Below are positions 35,764 through 44,214 of a stretch of DNA of 47,587 bases, one piece after another. The stretch spans positions 190,019 to 237,605 of the forward strand of contig NZ_RFFL01000007.1 of the NCBI RefSeq assembly GCF_003696285.1, given 5' to 3'. The stretch's first letter is position 1, and each line of letters starts with the position of its first letter. This DNA comes from Stutzerimonas nitrititolerans. GTDB taxonomy: Bacteria; Pseudomonadota; Gammaproteobacteria; Pseudomonadales; Pseudomonadaceae. The translations under genes and the position numbers were made by a program. The notes beneath the pieces are model-generated. The model searched no databases, was not told the origin of the DNA, and saw nothing but the letters and a program-made list of their open reading frames with translations.

Positions 35764-36411
35764 TCAGGGAGCGAGACGCTCTCGCTGCCAGTCGTTGGCG
35801 ATACGCAGATAATTGAGCCGATCATGCAGCCGGCTCGGACGGCCCTGCCAGAACTCCATACGCTCTGGCAGCAGCAGATAACCGCCCCAGTGCGGCGGGC
35901 GATGCGGCATCTGCTCGAGGAAACGCTGCTCCGTCTCGGCCAGGCTCCGCTCCAGCTCGGCGCGATCACGAATGACCCGGCTCTGCGGAGACGCCCAGGC
36001 ACCGAGACGGCTACCCAAAGGACGGACCTGGTAGTAGGCATCCGACTCTTGCGCCGTCAGCTTCTCCACCCGTCCCTCTATCCGCACCTGGCGCTCCAGG
36101 GTCGGCCAGAAGAAGGTCATGGCAGCCAGCGGGTTGGCTTCCAGCTGCCGTCCCTTGTCGCTTTCGTAGTTGCTGAAAAAGCTGAAACCGCGATCGTCCA
36201 GTGCCTTGAGCAAGAGCACCCGGCAATGCGGCCGCCCTTCGGCATCGACAGTGGCCAGCATCATGGCATTCGGCTCCACCGGCAGCTGCTCGGTCTGCAC
36301 GGCATCGTCGAACCATTGCCGGAACAGACTCAAGGGGTCATCCGGGGCGTTCGCCTCGCTGAGCCCGTCACGGGTGTAATCGCGGCGCATATCAGCCAGA
36401 GTCTGGGTCAT
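35764..36411 (-). CDS. pdxH: Pyridoxamine 5'-phosphate oxidase
   Basis: PdxH oxidises pyridoxine or pyridoxamine 5'-phosphate to pyridoxal phosphate using FMN. The product is 215 residues. FMN-binding segments [19 protein letters not shown] and [12 protein letters not shown] are typical, and the C-terminal [15 protein letters not shown] is the substrate signature. The ATG at 36411 is preferred to a GTG one codon earlier because AGGAAG is then correctly spaced. Confidence 0.97.
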   Translation of the reverse strand: MTQTLADMRRDYTRDGLSEANAPDDPLSLFRQWFDDAVQTEQLPVEPNAMMLATVDAEGRPHCRVLLLKALDDRGFSFFSNYESDKGRQLEANPLAAMTFFWPTLERQVRIEGRVEKLTAQESDAYYQVRPLGSRLGAWASPQSRVIRDRAELERSLAETEQRFLEQMPHRPPHWGGYLLLPERMEFWQGRPSRLHDRLNYLRIANDWQRERLAP

Positions 36412-36510
36412 CACAAGCTTCCTGAAACGATCGGGCTGAAAGCTTAGCCTGCCTGGCCGTTCGCCTCACTTGATTCAAGGCAAAGCAGCTGGAACTAACG
36501 GCAGCCGTGC

Positions 36511-37146
36511 CTACTTCGCAACGGCGACCTGAGTGGCTTCCGCCGCAGCCGGAGTTGGAGTCGGGGGCTGATTGTACTGGGCGATCAGCGCCAGCAACGT
36601 GGTTTGTGGCGCCAGCACCATCTCGACACGACGGTTGAGCGCGCGCCCTTCCTCGTGCTCGTTGGAGGCACGCGGCATGTCGGAACCGACGCCGCGGATG
36701 CGCAGACGGTCATGCTTCAGGCCGCTGAGGCGGAAGATCGCCGCCACCGCGCCCGCACGCTGGCGACTGATGGTCTGATTGATCTCGATGGAGCCGGTAC
36801 TGTCGGCATGGCCGAGCACGATCACCGCGGTCTTCTCATCGCCCTCCACCAGTTTTGCGACGCGGCTGATGGGGCCGAGCGTGGCCGGCAGCAGCATACC
36901 GGGACGATCCGGATTGAAGGAGGCATCCACCGGAGCGGTCACGACCAGCACGCCCTCTTCGCGACGCTCCAGTTCGAACCGGCTGTCCTTCAGTGCATCC
37001 CGCAGCCGCGGTTCGTAATCATCCAGCCAGGCCGAATCGACCTTGGCCACCGGGGCGACCGCCGCTTCACTCGACTTGTCGCCGGTGGAGCTGCAGCCGG
37101 CAACGATCATGCAAAGCATCAGGGAAGCGCAGTTCAGCAGTTTCAT
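36511..37146 (-). CDS. OmpA-family lipoprotein
   Basis: A 211-residue outer-membrane lipoprotein with lipobox IVAGC (Cys18). After a variable N-terminal part, residues about 105-185 form an OmpA-like peptidoglycan-binding domain: VIVLGHADSTGS, SRQRAGAVAAIF and the closing GRALNRRVEM. The Ala/Pro/Thr-rich C-terminal tail is unstructured. It probably tethers the outer membrane to peptidoglycan; no specific function is known to me. It sits between pdxH and the esterase gene, an order I also recall from P. aeruginosa. Confidence 0.88.
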   Translation of the reverse strand: MKLLNCASLMLCMIVAGCSSTGDKSSEAAVAPVAKVDSAWLDDYEPRLRDALKDSRFELERREEGVLVVTAPVDASFNPDRPGMLLPATLGPISRVAKLVEGDEKTAVIVLGHADSTGSIEINQTISRQRAGAVAAIFRLSGLKHDRLRIRGVGSDMPRASNEHEEGRALNRRVEMVLAPQTTLLALIAQYNQPPTPTPAAAEATQVAVAK

Positions 37147-37283
37147 GTGCAGATTCCATTGAAGACGGGTACGAGCGCAGCGTCGCGATCAGGAAAGTCG
37201 CAGCTTAATGCAAGGATCTAGCTCAAATTGTGGACGCAGGTCATTGTTATGAAAAGTCTTCGCCCCTGAAACCGACGAGTGGC

Positions 37284-38432
37284 TCAACCCAGGCAACGCC
37301 GCACGACTCGCGCCAGCTTCTGGGCGCGAGGATCCATCAGCACGTAGGGCCCCATGGTATTGGTGACGAAGCCGAACGCCAGTTCACGCTCCGGATCGGC
37401 GAAGCCGATGCAACCTCCCGCTCCGGGATGACCGAAAGCACGCGGCCCGACCCCGAAGGTGGCGTTCTCCACATCCGGCTGATCGAGCCAGCACCCCAGC
37501 GCAAACCGTGTCCGCGTCAGCAGCGTGCGGTCCTCGCCCAGGCAATGCTCACGGGTCATCTCCGCCAGCAAGGCATCGTCGAGCAGCCGCCCCTGGAGCA
37601 AGGCGCTGTAGAACCCGGCAAGCGACCTGGCATTGCCGTGCCCGTTCGCCGCCGGCTGCGCCATGCGCTGCCATTCAGGCTTGTTGCCACTGGTCATGAT
37701 CGAGGGCGGATTGTTGAACGCGCGAGCACTGAGCGATTCAGGCTGGCTCAGCGTGGCCTTGAACAGGCGCTGCGCCGCGGCATCACCGAAATCGTTCTTC
37801 ATCCGGGTCAGATAGGCCACACGCTGGAAATCGCTGTCAGCCAGACCCAGATGGAAATCCAGGCCACAGGAGCGGGCAGCGCGCGCGACAATGGCCTCCC
37901 CCGGCTCACGCCCGTCGGCTCGCCTGATCAACTCGCCCAGCAGCCAGCCATAGGTGATGGCCGCATAGCCGTGCCCTTCGCCGGGCGTCCACCAGGGGCG
38001 TTCGGCGGCCAGTGCGCGCGTCATGCTTTCCCAGTCGTAGAGCGCTTCCGGCGGCAGCAGCTCGCGGATCGCCGGCAGGCCCGCCTGGTGGCTGAGCAAC
38101 TGGCGCAAGGTTATGCCCTGCTTACCGTTGGCGGCGAATTCCGGCCAGATCCGGCCCACCGGACTGTCGAGTTCCAGCTTGCCCTCCGCCACCAGTTGCA
38201 ACGCCGCTACCGCCGTGAAGGTCTTGGTGCAGGAAAACAGATTGACCAGAGTATCCTGCTGCCACACCTCTTCGCCGGCGTTGTCGGCCATGCCAGCCCA
38301 CAGGTCGACGACGGTTTCGCCACCCAGCTGGACGCATATTGCCGCGCCGCGCTGCGCGGTCTGTTCGAACAGTTCGCCGAACGCATCCCTGACCGCTTCG
38401 AAACGAAGATCGAAATATCCTTGAATGTCCAA
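37284..38432 (-). CDS. Serine beta-lactamase-fold esterase (EstB-like)
   Basis: A 382-residue hydrolase of the beta-lactamase/transpeptidase-like superfamily, family VIII esterase type. The nucleophile motif S67-C-T-K70 (FSCTKTF) and the Tyr motif at Y156 (HGYAAIT) are in the proper order, and the C-terminal HPGAGG replaces the KTG box. There is no signal peptide, which argues against a periplasmic beta-lactamase and for a cytoplasmic carboxylesterase. The start is a TTG with AGGGG seven bases upstream; the frame is open 74 codons further, overlapping dinG, without similarity. It lies 17 bases after dinG. Confidence 0.85.
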   Translation of the reverse strand: MDIQGYFDLRFEAVRDAFGELFEQTAQRGAAICVQLGGETVVDLWAGMADNAGEEVWQQDTLVNLFSCTKTFTAVAALQLVAEGKLELDSPVGRIWPEFAANGKQGITLRQLLSHQAGLPAIRELLPPEALYDWESMTRALAAERPWWTPGEGHGYAAITYGWLLGELIRRADGREPGEAIVARAARSCGLDFHLGLADSDFQRVAYLTRMKNDFGDAAAQRLFKATLSQPESLSARAFNNPPSIMTSGNKPEWQRMAQPAANGHGNARSLAGFYSALLQGRLLDDALLAEMTREHCLGEDRTLLTRTRFALGCWLDQPDVENATFGVGPRAFGHPGAGGCIGFADPERELAFGFVTNTMGPYVLMDPRAQKLARVVRRCLG

Positions 38433-38449
38433 TCCCGGTCCCCTTCGCT

Positions 38450-40594
38450 CTATTCGATGTGACGCCTGAACGGCGGCAGTGCATTGAGTATCGCCTTGCC
38501 GTAGCGCTGGGTGACCACGCGCCGGTCGAGCAAGGTGATGGTGCCGCGATCTTCCTCGGTCCGCAGCAGGCGCCCACAGGCTTGCACCAGGCGCAGCGAG
38601 GCATCCGGGACGGCGATTTCCATGAAAGGGTTGCCGCCACGCGCCTCGATCCATTCGGCCAGCGCCGCTTCCACCGGGTCATCCGGGACGGCGAAGGGAA
38701 TCTTGGCGATCACCACGTGCTCGCAATAGGCACCCGGCAGGTCGACGCCCTCGGCGAAACTGGCGAGCCCGAACAGGACGCTGGATTCGCCATCGTCCAC
38801 ACGCGCCTTGTGCTTGTTGAGCGTCTCCTGCTTGGACAGGTTGCCCTGGATGAACACGCGTCGGCGCCAGTCACGATCCAGCCCGTCGAACACGTCCTGC
38901 ATCTGCCGGCGTGAGGAAAACAGTACCAGCGTGCCCCGCGAGCCTTCCACCAGGCGCGGCAGTTCGCGAATGATCGCCGCTGTGTGCGCCGCCGCATCAC
39001 GCGGATCGGCATCGAGGTCGGGCACCCGCAGTATGCCGGCGTCGGCATGGTGGAAGGGACTCGGCACCACCGCCGTCACCGCCGAACGCGGCAGGCCGGC
39101 GCGCATGCGATAGCGGTCGAAACTGTTCAGCGCGGTCAGCGTGGCAGAGGTCGCCAGGGCTCCGTAGGCGACGTTCCAGAGATTGCGCCGCAGCGTTTCG
39201 GCCGCCAGGATCGGGCTCGCATTGACCTCGATATCGAACAGCGCCCCGCCGTCGGCCAGAGTCAGCCAGCGTGCCATCGGCGGGCTGTCCTCGGGATCTT
39301 CCACGGTGAAGGCGGTCCAAAGCTCCCAGTTGCCCTGGGCGCGGGTCAGCAGGCTGCCGAACAGCGGATACCATTCCTCCGCCTGGTGGCTGGCGATGCC
39401 GACTCCGCTCTCGCCATCCATCGCCTCCTTGAGCAGTTCGGCAAGACGCGTGAACAGGTCGGTCAGCTTGGCAAAACCCTTCTTCAACTCAGTGCCCAAT
39501 TCGATCAGGTGCTCGGGCACCACGCCACCGACGAAGCGGTGACGCGGACGCTCGCGGCCCTCCATGTCCTCGCCGGGCTTGAAGTCGGCCAGTTGTTCGC
39601 AGGCGCTGAACATGAACTGCTGCTGCGCCCGCAGATCGCGCGCCAGCTCCGGCACGGCCTCGATCAGGCGCCCCAGATCGCCTGGCAGTGGATGCTGGGC
39701 CAGCAACTTGGTCAGGTTCTTCTCGACCTGCCCCAGCCAGTCGGCGGTGGAGCGCAGACGCGTGAAATGGGCAAAGTGGCCGATGGCCTTGTCCGGCAGG
39801 TGGTGGCCTTCGTCGAACACGTAGATGGTGTCGCGCGGGTCGGGCAGCACCGCGCCGCCCCCCAGCGCCAGGTCCGCCAGCACCATGTCGTGGTTGGTGA
39901 CGATCACATCGACCTTGGTCATGCCTTCACGCGCCTTGTAGAAGGCGCACTGCTGGAAATTCGGGCAATGCCGACCGGTACACTGGCTGTGATCGGTGGT
40001 CAGCCGCGCCCAGTCCGGGTCGGCCAGCTCTTCCGGCCAGGTGTCGCGATCGCCGTCCCAGCGATTGCCGGCGAGTTTTTCGATCATGCTGCCGAACAGC
40101 TTCTGACTGCGCTCGTCGACATCGAGGCGAAAGCCCTCCTCTTCGAAGAGTTGCGCGGTGGCGCTCTGCGCCTCACCTTCCTGCAACAGCGTGTCGAGCT
40201 TGGACAGGCACAGATAGCGCCCCCGCCCCTTTGCCAGGGCGAAGCTGAAGTTGAGCCCGCTGTTGCGCATCAGGTCGGGCAGATCCTTGTGGACGATCTG
40301 CTCCTGCAGGGCCACGGTCGCCGTGGCGATCACCAGGCGTTTGCCGGCTGCTTTGGCGGTGGGAATCGCGGCCAGGCTATAGGCCACGGTCTTGCCCGTA
40401 CCGGTACCCGCCTCCACCGCGACCACCGCGGGCTCGCCGTCGCGGCGGCCTTCGTCGTCGGCCTTGATCGCGCCCAGGACCTTGGTCACTTCGGCAATCA
40501 TCAGCCGTTGCCCATAGCGCGGTTTGAGGCCCTTGGCCTCGAGGAAACGCGAGTAGGCGCCCTGGATCTGGGATTTGAGTTCGGTGCTGAGCAT
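38450..40594 (-). CDS. dinG: ATP-dependent DNA helicase DinG
   Basis: A 714-residue XPD-like superfamily 2 helicase, 5'-to-3', that unwinds D-loops, R-loops and forked DNA. Walker A is EAGTGTGKT at 61-69, the Walker B-like box is DEGH at 261-264. Cys at 129, 205, 210 and 216 are in the pattern of the iron-sulfur cluster of DinG/XPD; QACGRLLRTEEDRG is motif VI. A near-consensus LexA box lies 11 bases before the ATG, fitting the damage-inducible name. The ribosome-binding site is weak. The frame continues 24 codons upstream over the LexA box, so the ATG at 40594 is chosen. Confidence 0.96.
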   Translation of the reverse strand: MLSTELKSQIQGAYSRFLEAKGLKPRYGQRLMIAEVTKVLGAIKADDEGRRDGEPAVVAVEAGTGTGKTVAYSLAAIPTAKAAGKRLVIATATVALQEQIVHKDLPDLMRNSGLNFSFALAKGRGRYLCLSKLDTLLQEGEAQSATAQLFEEEGFRLDVDERSQKLFGSMIEKLAGNRWDGDRDTWPEELADPDWARLTTDHSQCTGRHCPNFQQCAFYKAREGMTKVDVIVTNHDMVLADLALGGGAVLPDPRDTIYVFDEGHHLPDKAIGHFAHFTRLRSTADWLGQVEKNLTKLLAQHPLPGDLGRLIEAVPELARDLRAQQQFMFSACEQLADFKPGEDMEGRERPRHRFVGGVVPEHLIELGTELKKGFAKLTDLFTRLAELLKEAMDGESGVGIASHQAEEWYPLFGSLLTRAQGNWELWTAFTVEDPEDSPPMARWLTLADGGALFDIEVNASPILAAETLRRNLWNVAYGALATSATLTALNSFDRYRMRAGLPRSAVTAVVPSPFHHADAGILRVPDLDADPRDAAAHTAAIIRELPRLVEGSRGTLVLFSSRRQMQDVFDGLDRDWRRRVFIQGNLSKQETLNKHKARVDDGESSVLFGLASFAEGVDLPGAYCEHVVIAKIPFAVPDDPVEAALAEWIEARGGNPFMEIAVPDASLRLVQACGRLLRTEEDRGTITLLDRRVVTQRYGKAILNALPPFRRHIE

Positions 40595-40604
40595 GAGCGA
40601 AGAG

Positions 40605-40620
40605 CTGTATATATTTTCAG
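40605..40620. promoter_or_regulatory. LexA (SOS) box of dinG
   Basis: The plus strand reads CTGTATATATTTTCAG, 14 of 16 bases matching the CTGTATATATATACAG consensus of gammaproteobacterial LexA. It lies between 11 and 26 bases upstream of the dinG start, the position expected for repression. Conserved CTG and CAG outer triplets are intact. Confidence 0.7.
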
Positions 40621-40731
40621 TATTTCGAAGGGTGGCTATGATAACGCGCGTTTTCCCCTCCGCCACTGAAGATTTGCCCCCCTCGTCGCCGCGCCGTATG
40701 GACGGTGCACAAGCCCGCCGATCGTCAGCTC

Positions 40732-40762
40732 AAAAATAAAAAGCCGGGCATGAATGCCCGGC
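40732..40762 (-). terminator. Rho-independent terminator of the second OmpA-like gene
   Basis: On the minus strand AGCCGGGCAT-T-ATGCCCGGCT-like arms (40742-40762) form a long stem with a tiny loop, followed by TTTTATTTTTG. It begins 21 bases after the stop codon. One of the clearest terminators in the window. Confidence 0.85.
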
Positions 40763-40783
40763 TCCTGAACCATCGTTCTGCCG

Positions 40784-41422
40784 TTAAGGACGCGCTTCGA
40801 CTTCCGCTTCCACACGACGGTTGATCGCCCGGCCTTCTTCGGTCGCGTTATCGGCTACCGGACGCGATTCGCCATAACCAACCGCTTCGATACGGCTGCT
40901 GTCCAGGCCGTGCTGATTGACCAGCACGTCGCGCACCGCATTGGCACGACGCTCGGAAAGACGCTGGTTGTAGGCATCGGTGCCGACGGAGTCGGTATGA
41001 CCTTCGACGACCGTAGAGGTCTGCCCGTATTCCTTCATGAAGTCGGCCAGGTTGCGGATATCGTCGTAGCTGCCCGACTTCACTTCTGCGCGGTCGAAAT
41101 CGAACTTCACATCCAGCTCGACACGCACCGCTTCGGCAACCGGCTCGGGCTCGACCTCGGCGGTCGGAATCGGCTCGACGGTTTCCACCACCGCGACGGT
41201 CTGCTCTTCGGTACCGTTGGCCCAGCAATAGGCAGCTGCCACACCACCGCCGATCAATGCACCCCAACCGGCGTAAGTGCTGCTTTCTATCGCGCCCAAT
41301 GCAGCGCCACTCACACCCCCGACGGCGGCACAGGTGGGCCAGTCCTGTTTCTGCACCCCTGCACAACCGGCCAGGAAAGTGGTCATGACGATGACGGGTA
41401 CTGCTGTCCGTAAGCTACTCAT
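40784..41422 (-). CDS. OmpA-family lipoprotein with glycine zipper
   Basis: A 212-residue lipoprotein: lipobox FLAGC (Cys20), then a glycine-zipper-like segment (about 35-63, VGGVSGAALGAIESS and GALIGGGVAAAYC), an acidic linker rich in Glu/Pro/Val, and an OmpA C-terminal domain (about 100-210) with KFDFDRAEVKSGS, VEGHTDSVGTDAYN and RAINRRVEAEV. It probably binds peptidoglycan at the outer membrane. It has a strong TAGGAGG ribosome-binding site and the clear terminator at 40732. It stands alone between dinG and the 405-base gap. Confidence 0.9.
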   Translation of the reverse strand: MSSLRTAVPVIVMTTFLAGCAGVQKQDWPTCAAVGGVSGAALGAIESSTYAGWGALIGGGVAAAYCWANGTEEQTVAVVETVEPIPTAEVEPEPVAEAVRVELDVKFDFDRAEVKSGSYDDIRNLADFMKEYGQTSTVVEGHTDSVGTDAYNQRLSERRANAVRDVLVNQHGLDSSRIEAVGYGESRPVADNATEEGRAINRRVEAEVEARP

Positions 41423-41827
41423 CGGTAAAGCCTCCTACTGTGGGATCGGCCAGAGCGGTATTTTCGCGAAGGCAAAATACTGGCTCCGGGTATATCGAGA
41501 TTAGGCCGACATGGGTCACCACGCTAGTCTTTACTGCAACCGGCCCTGGGCGTCGTCATATCGGCATTGCTAAATCAGCTAACGAGGATCACGACTCGGC
41601 TGCGAACAACCCGCTCCATGTACCGCGACAAGTACCGGCAACCCTGCTTGCTCATCGCCGTACCGACCAAGCCCGACGCATCGAGGCGCAAGTGAAGTTG
41701 CGGTTTGAAACATGAACAGCTCATGACACTCTTCATTTACGACCCGCTTGGCTACAAGCAGGTTCCGATCCGGTCGAACACGGGCGCACCGGGCAATCCA
41801 CAACGGCTGATAATTATCGATAAACGA
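41423..41827. other. 405-base gap without supported gene
   Basis: The gap separates two divergent genes. A short inverted repeat TATTTT...AAAATA (about 41459-41479) lies near the OmpA-like gene start and may be part of its promoter. An AT-rich palindrome GATAATTATC lies about 10 bases before the ychJ start. Short open frames here have no family features or ribosome-binding sites. I see nothing else. Confidence 0.4.
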
Positions 41828-42316
41828 ATGAACGACGTCGAAGCGACACAGACAGGCAACTGCCCTTGCGGCAGCTCGAATACTCTGGCCGACTGCTGCG
41901 GCCGCTTCCATGCCGGCCAGCCGGCGCCCAGCGCGCAGTTGCTGATGCGATCGCGCTACAGCGCCTATGTGCTTGGCCTGATCGACTACCTGCAGGCGAC
42001 CACGTTGCCGGCCCAGCAAGCCGCTCTGGACCTGCAGGCCATGCGCGACTGGAGCATGGCCAGTACCTGGCTGGGCCTGGAAGTCGAGGAAAGCCAGGTA
42101 TTCGGCGGGCAGCCGGAGCATGCGCTGGTGAGCTTCACCGCCCGCTGGCACGACGGCCAGGGCGAACATGTGCAGCACGAGCGCTCGGCCTTCGTGCAGC
42201 ACGACGGGCACTGGTATTTCATCGACCCGAGCGTGCCCTTGCGCGCCGGTCGCAACGACCCCTGCCCTTGCGGCAGCGGTCAGAAATTCAAGAAGTGTTG
42301 CGCCGCCTATCTATAA
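41828..42316 (+). CDS. YchJ-like SEC-C motif protein (UPF0225)
   Basis: A 162-residue protein with two Cys-rich SEC-C zinc motifs, N-terminal [13 protein letters not shown] (C12, C14, C23, C24) and C-terminal [13 protein letters not shown], around an NTF2-like fold. This is the YchJ architecture; the biochemical role is not established. The start is uncertain: the ATG at 41828 fits the family but no Shine-Dalgarno sequence precedes it, and the frame stays open to about 41705. A clear terminator follows at 42329. Confidence 0.85.
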   Translation: MNDVEATQTGNCPCGSSNTLADCCGRFHAGQPAPSAQLLMRSRYSAYVLGLIDYLQATTLPAQQAALDLQAMRDWSMASTWLGLEVEESQVFGGQPEHALVSFTARWHDGQGEHVQHERSAFVQHDGHWYFIDPSVPLRAGRNDPCPCGSGQKFKKCCAAYL

Positions 42317-42328
42317 ACCCGAAACGGT

Positions 42329-42356
42329 AAAGCCGAGCACATCGGCTCGGCTTTTC
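42329..42356 (+). terminator. Rho-independent terminator after the ychJ-like gene
   Basis: AGCCGAG (42331-42337) and CTCGGCT (42346-42352) form a perfect 7-bp stem with an 8-base loop, followed by TTTCC. It starts about 13 bases after the stop codon, between convergent genes. Confidence 0.75.
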
Positions 42357-42382
42357 CGGGATCGGCATGTTTCCTGCAGCCC

Positions 42383-43159
42383 TTACTTCTCGACGAAGGC
42401 CCGCTCGATCAGGTAGTGCCCCGGGTCACCCATGCGCGGCGATGCCTTCAGGCCGAAGCTGTCGAGTACCGCGCTGGTGTCGGTAAGCATGCTCGGGCTG
42501 CCGCAGATCATCGCGCGGTCGTTTTCCGGGTTGATCGGCGGCAGGCCGATGTCGCTGAACAGCTTGCCGCTGCGCATCAGGTCGGTCAGACGGCCCTGAT
42601 TCTCGAACGGCTCACGGGTAACGGTGGGGTAATAGATCAGCTTTTCCTTCAGCGCCTCACCGAAGTATTCGTTCTGCGGCAGCAGCTCGGTAATGAATTC
42701 GCGATAGGCCACCTCGTTGACGTAGCGCACGCCGTGGACCAGCACCACCTTCTCGAAACGCTCGTAGGTTTCCGGGTCCTGGATCACGCTCATGAAGGGC
42801 GCCAGGCCGGTACCCGTGCTCAGCAGATACAAGTGCTTGCCCGGCAGCAGGTCGTCGAGCACCAGCGTGCCGGTCGGCTTACGGCTGACCATCAGCGAAT
42901 CGCCTTCCTGCAGATGCTGCAGACGTGACGTCAAGGGACCATCGGGCACCTTGATGCTGAAGAACTCCAGATGCTCTTCATAGTTGGGGCTCGCGATGCT
43001 GTAGGCGCGCATCAACGGGCGGCCACCTACTTCCAGCCCTATCATCACGAACTGGCCGTTCTCGAAGCGCAACCCAGGGTTGCGAGTGGTCTTGAAGCTG
43101 AATAGCGTGTCGTTCCAGTGATGAACGCTCAGGACCCGCTCTACATTCAGATTGCTCAC
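42383..43159 (-). CDS. fpr: Ferredoxin/flavodoxin-NADP+ reductase
   Basis: Fpr, 258 residues, an FAD enzyme passing electrons between NADPH and ferredoxin or flavodoxin, with roles in oxidative-stress defence and iron release. FAD motif RAYSIASPNYEE and NADP motif STGTGLAPFMSV are present, and the C-terminus ERAFVEK is the bacterial subclass type. The start codon is GTG with GAGGAAA upstream; no earlier ATG fits. It diverges from the LysR gene finR, which activates fpr in pseudomonads. Confidence 0.95.
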   Translation of the reverse strand: MSNLNVERVLSVHHWNDTLFSFKTTRNPGLRFENGQFVMIGLEVGGRPLMRAYSIASPNYEEHLEFFSIKVPDGPLTSRLQHLQEGDSLMVSRKPTGTLVLDDLLPGKHLYLLSTGTGLAPFMSVIQDPETYERFEKVVLVHGVRYVNEVAYREFITELLPQNEYFGEALKEKLIYYPTVTREPFENQGRLTDLMRSGKLFSDIGLPPINPENDRAMICGSPSMLTDTSAVLDSFGLKASPRMGDPGHYLIERAFVEK

Positions 43160-43236
43160 TTACTGATTTCCTCTAACTCGCGTGCCGACGGTGGGCAAGG
43201 CAGTGATTGCACTAGTTTATAGTGCCTACTAATATT

Positions 43237-43268
43237 CGGTAAGCAGATAATTAAAATATGTCTTATCG
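43237..43268. promoter_or_regulatory. Candidate FinR operator in the fpr-finR gap
   Basis: CGGTAAG (43237-43243) and CTTATCG (43262-43268) are inverted with one mismatch, in the 120-base gap between the divergent genes. The left arm overlaps a TTACCG that could be the fpr -35, 15 bases from TATAAA (43216-43221, minus). LysR proteins bind such repeats near -65 or the -35 of targets, so an operator is plausible; not proven. Confidence 0.35.
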
Positions 43269-43279
43269 GTTATATAGAT

Positions 43280-44206
43280 ATGCATTTTACTTTGCGTCAA
43301 CTCCAGGTCTTCGCCTCGATCGCGCGCCAACAAAGCGTTTCCCGTGCCGCCGAGAGCCTGTCCCTGTCGCAGTCCGCGACCAGCACATCACTGGCTGAAC
43401 TGGAACGACAGTCCGGTTGCCAGTTGTTCGATCGCGCCGGCAAGCGCTTGTGGCTGAACGCATTGGGCCGACAGTTGCTGCCACAGGTGGTCGCCCTGCT
43501 CGACCAGGCCAAGGCCATCGAGGACCTGCTGGCCGGCAAGACCGGCTTCGGGTCGTTGAACGTCGGTGCGACGCTGACGGTGGGCAATTACCTGGCCACG
43601 CAACTGATCGGCGGGTTCATGCAGCGCCACCCCGAGTGCCGAGTCAGCCTGCATGTGCACAACACGGCGCACATTGTCCGGCAGGTTGCCCTGCATGAAC
43701 TTGATCTGGGTCTGATCGAAGGTAACTGTCAGCATCCCGATATCGAGGTGCTGCCCTGGGTGGAGGATGAGCTGGTGGTGTTCTGTGCACCGCAGCATCC
43801 GCTGGCGCGTCGGGGCACCGCGCGGATCGACGACCTGATCGACGAAGCCTGGATTCTTCGTGAGCAGGGCTCGGGCACCCGATTGACCTTCGATCAGGCC
43901 ATGCGCCATCGCCCCACCAAGCTCAATATCCGTCTCGAGCTGGAACACACCGAAGCCATCAAGCGGGCCGTGGAGTCCGGTCTGGGTATCAGCTGCATTT
44001 CGCGCCTGGCGCTACGCGATGCGTTTCGCCGGGGCAGCCTGGTGCCAGTGGAGACGCCGGAACTGGACCTGACCCGGCAATTCTTCTTCATCTGGCACTC
44101 GCAGAAGTACCAGACGGCGGCGATGCGCGAATTCATCGAGCAGTGCCAGACGCTCACCGCCGGCATTCGACGCAGTGACGAAATCGTCCTGCCCGTGATC
44201 GCCTGA
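43280..44206 (+). CDS. finR: LysR-family regulator FinR
   Basis: A 308-residue LysR-type transcription factor. The N-terminal winged helix-turn-helix is at 1-60 (LRQLQVFASIARQQSVSRAA, then LSQSATSTSLAELE); the C-terminal effector domain spans about 90-300. Its place divergent from fpr identifies it with FinR, needed for fpr and other redox or sulfur genes in P. putida and P. aeruginosa. The name rests on context plus similarity. It ends eight bases from the convergent erdR-like gene. Confidence 0.82.
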   Translation: MHFTLRQLQVFASIARQQSVSRAAESLSLSQSATSTSLAELERQSGCQLFDRAGKRLWLNALGRQLLPQVVALLDQAKAIEDLLAGKTGFGSLNVGATLTVGNYLATQLIGGFMQRHPECRVSLHVHNTAHIVRQVALHELDLGLIEGNCQHPDIEVLPWVEDELVVFCAPQHPLARRGTARIDDLIDEAWILREQGSGTRLTFDQAMRHRPTKLNIRLELEHTEAIKRAVESGLGISCISRLALRDAFRRGSLVPVETPELDLTRQFFFIWHSQKYQTAAMREFIEQCQTLTAGIRRSDEIVLPVIA

Positions 44207-44214
44207 GCCGGGCT

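Noticed and set aside
37284..38432. Beta-lactamase resistance gene
   Set aside because: It has SxxK and Tyr motifs but no signal peptide and lacks the KTG box; the esterase VIII pattern fits better.
38984..40669. Long plus-strand frame opposite dinG
   Set aside because: Antisense shadow; no motifs, and it runs through the dinG promoter and LexA box.
41810..41827. GATAATTATC as a Fur box before the ychJ-like gene
   Set aside because: Only half of the 19-base consensus is met; the second half is not conserved.
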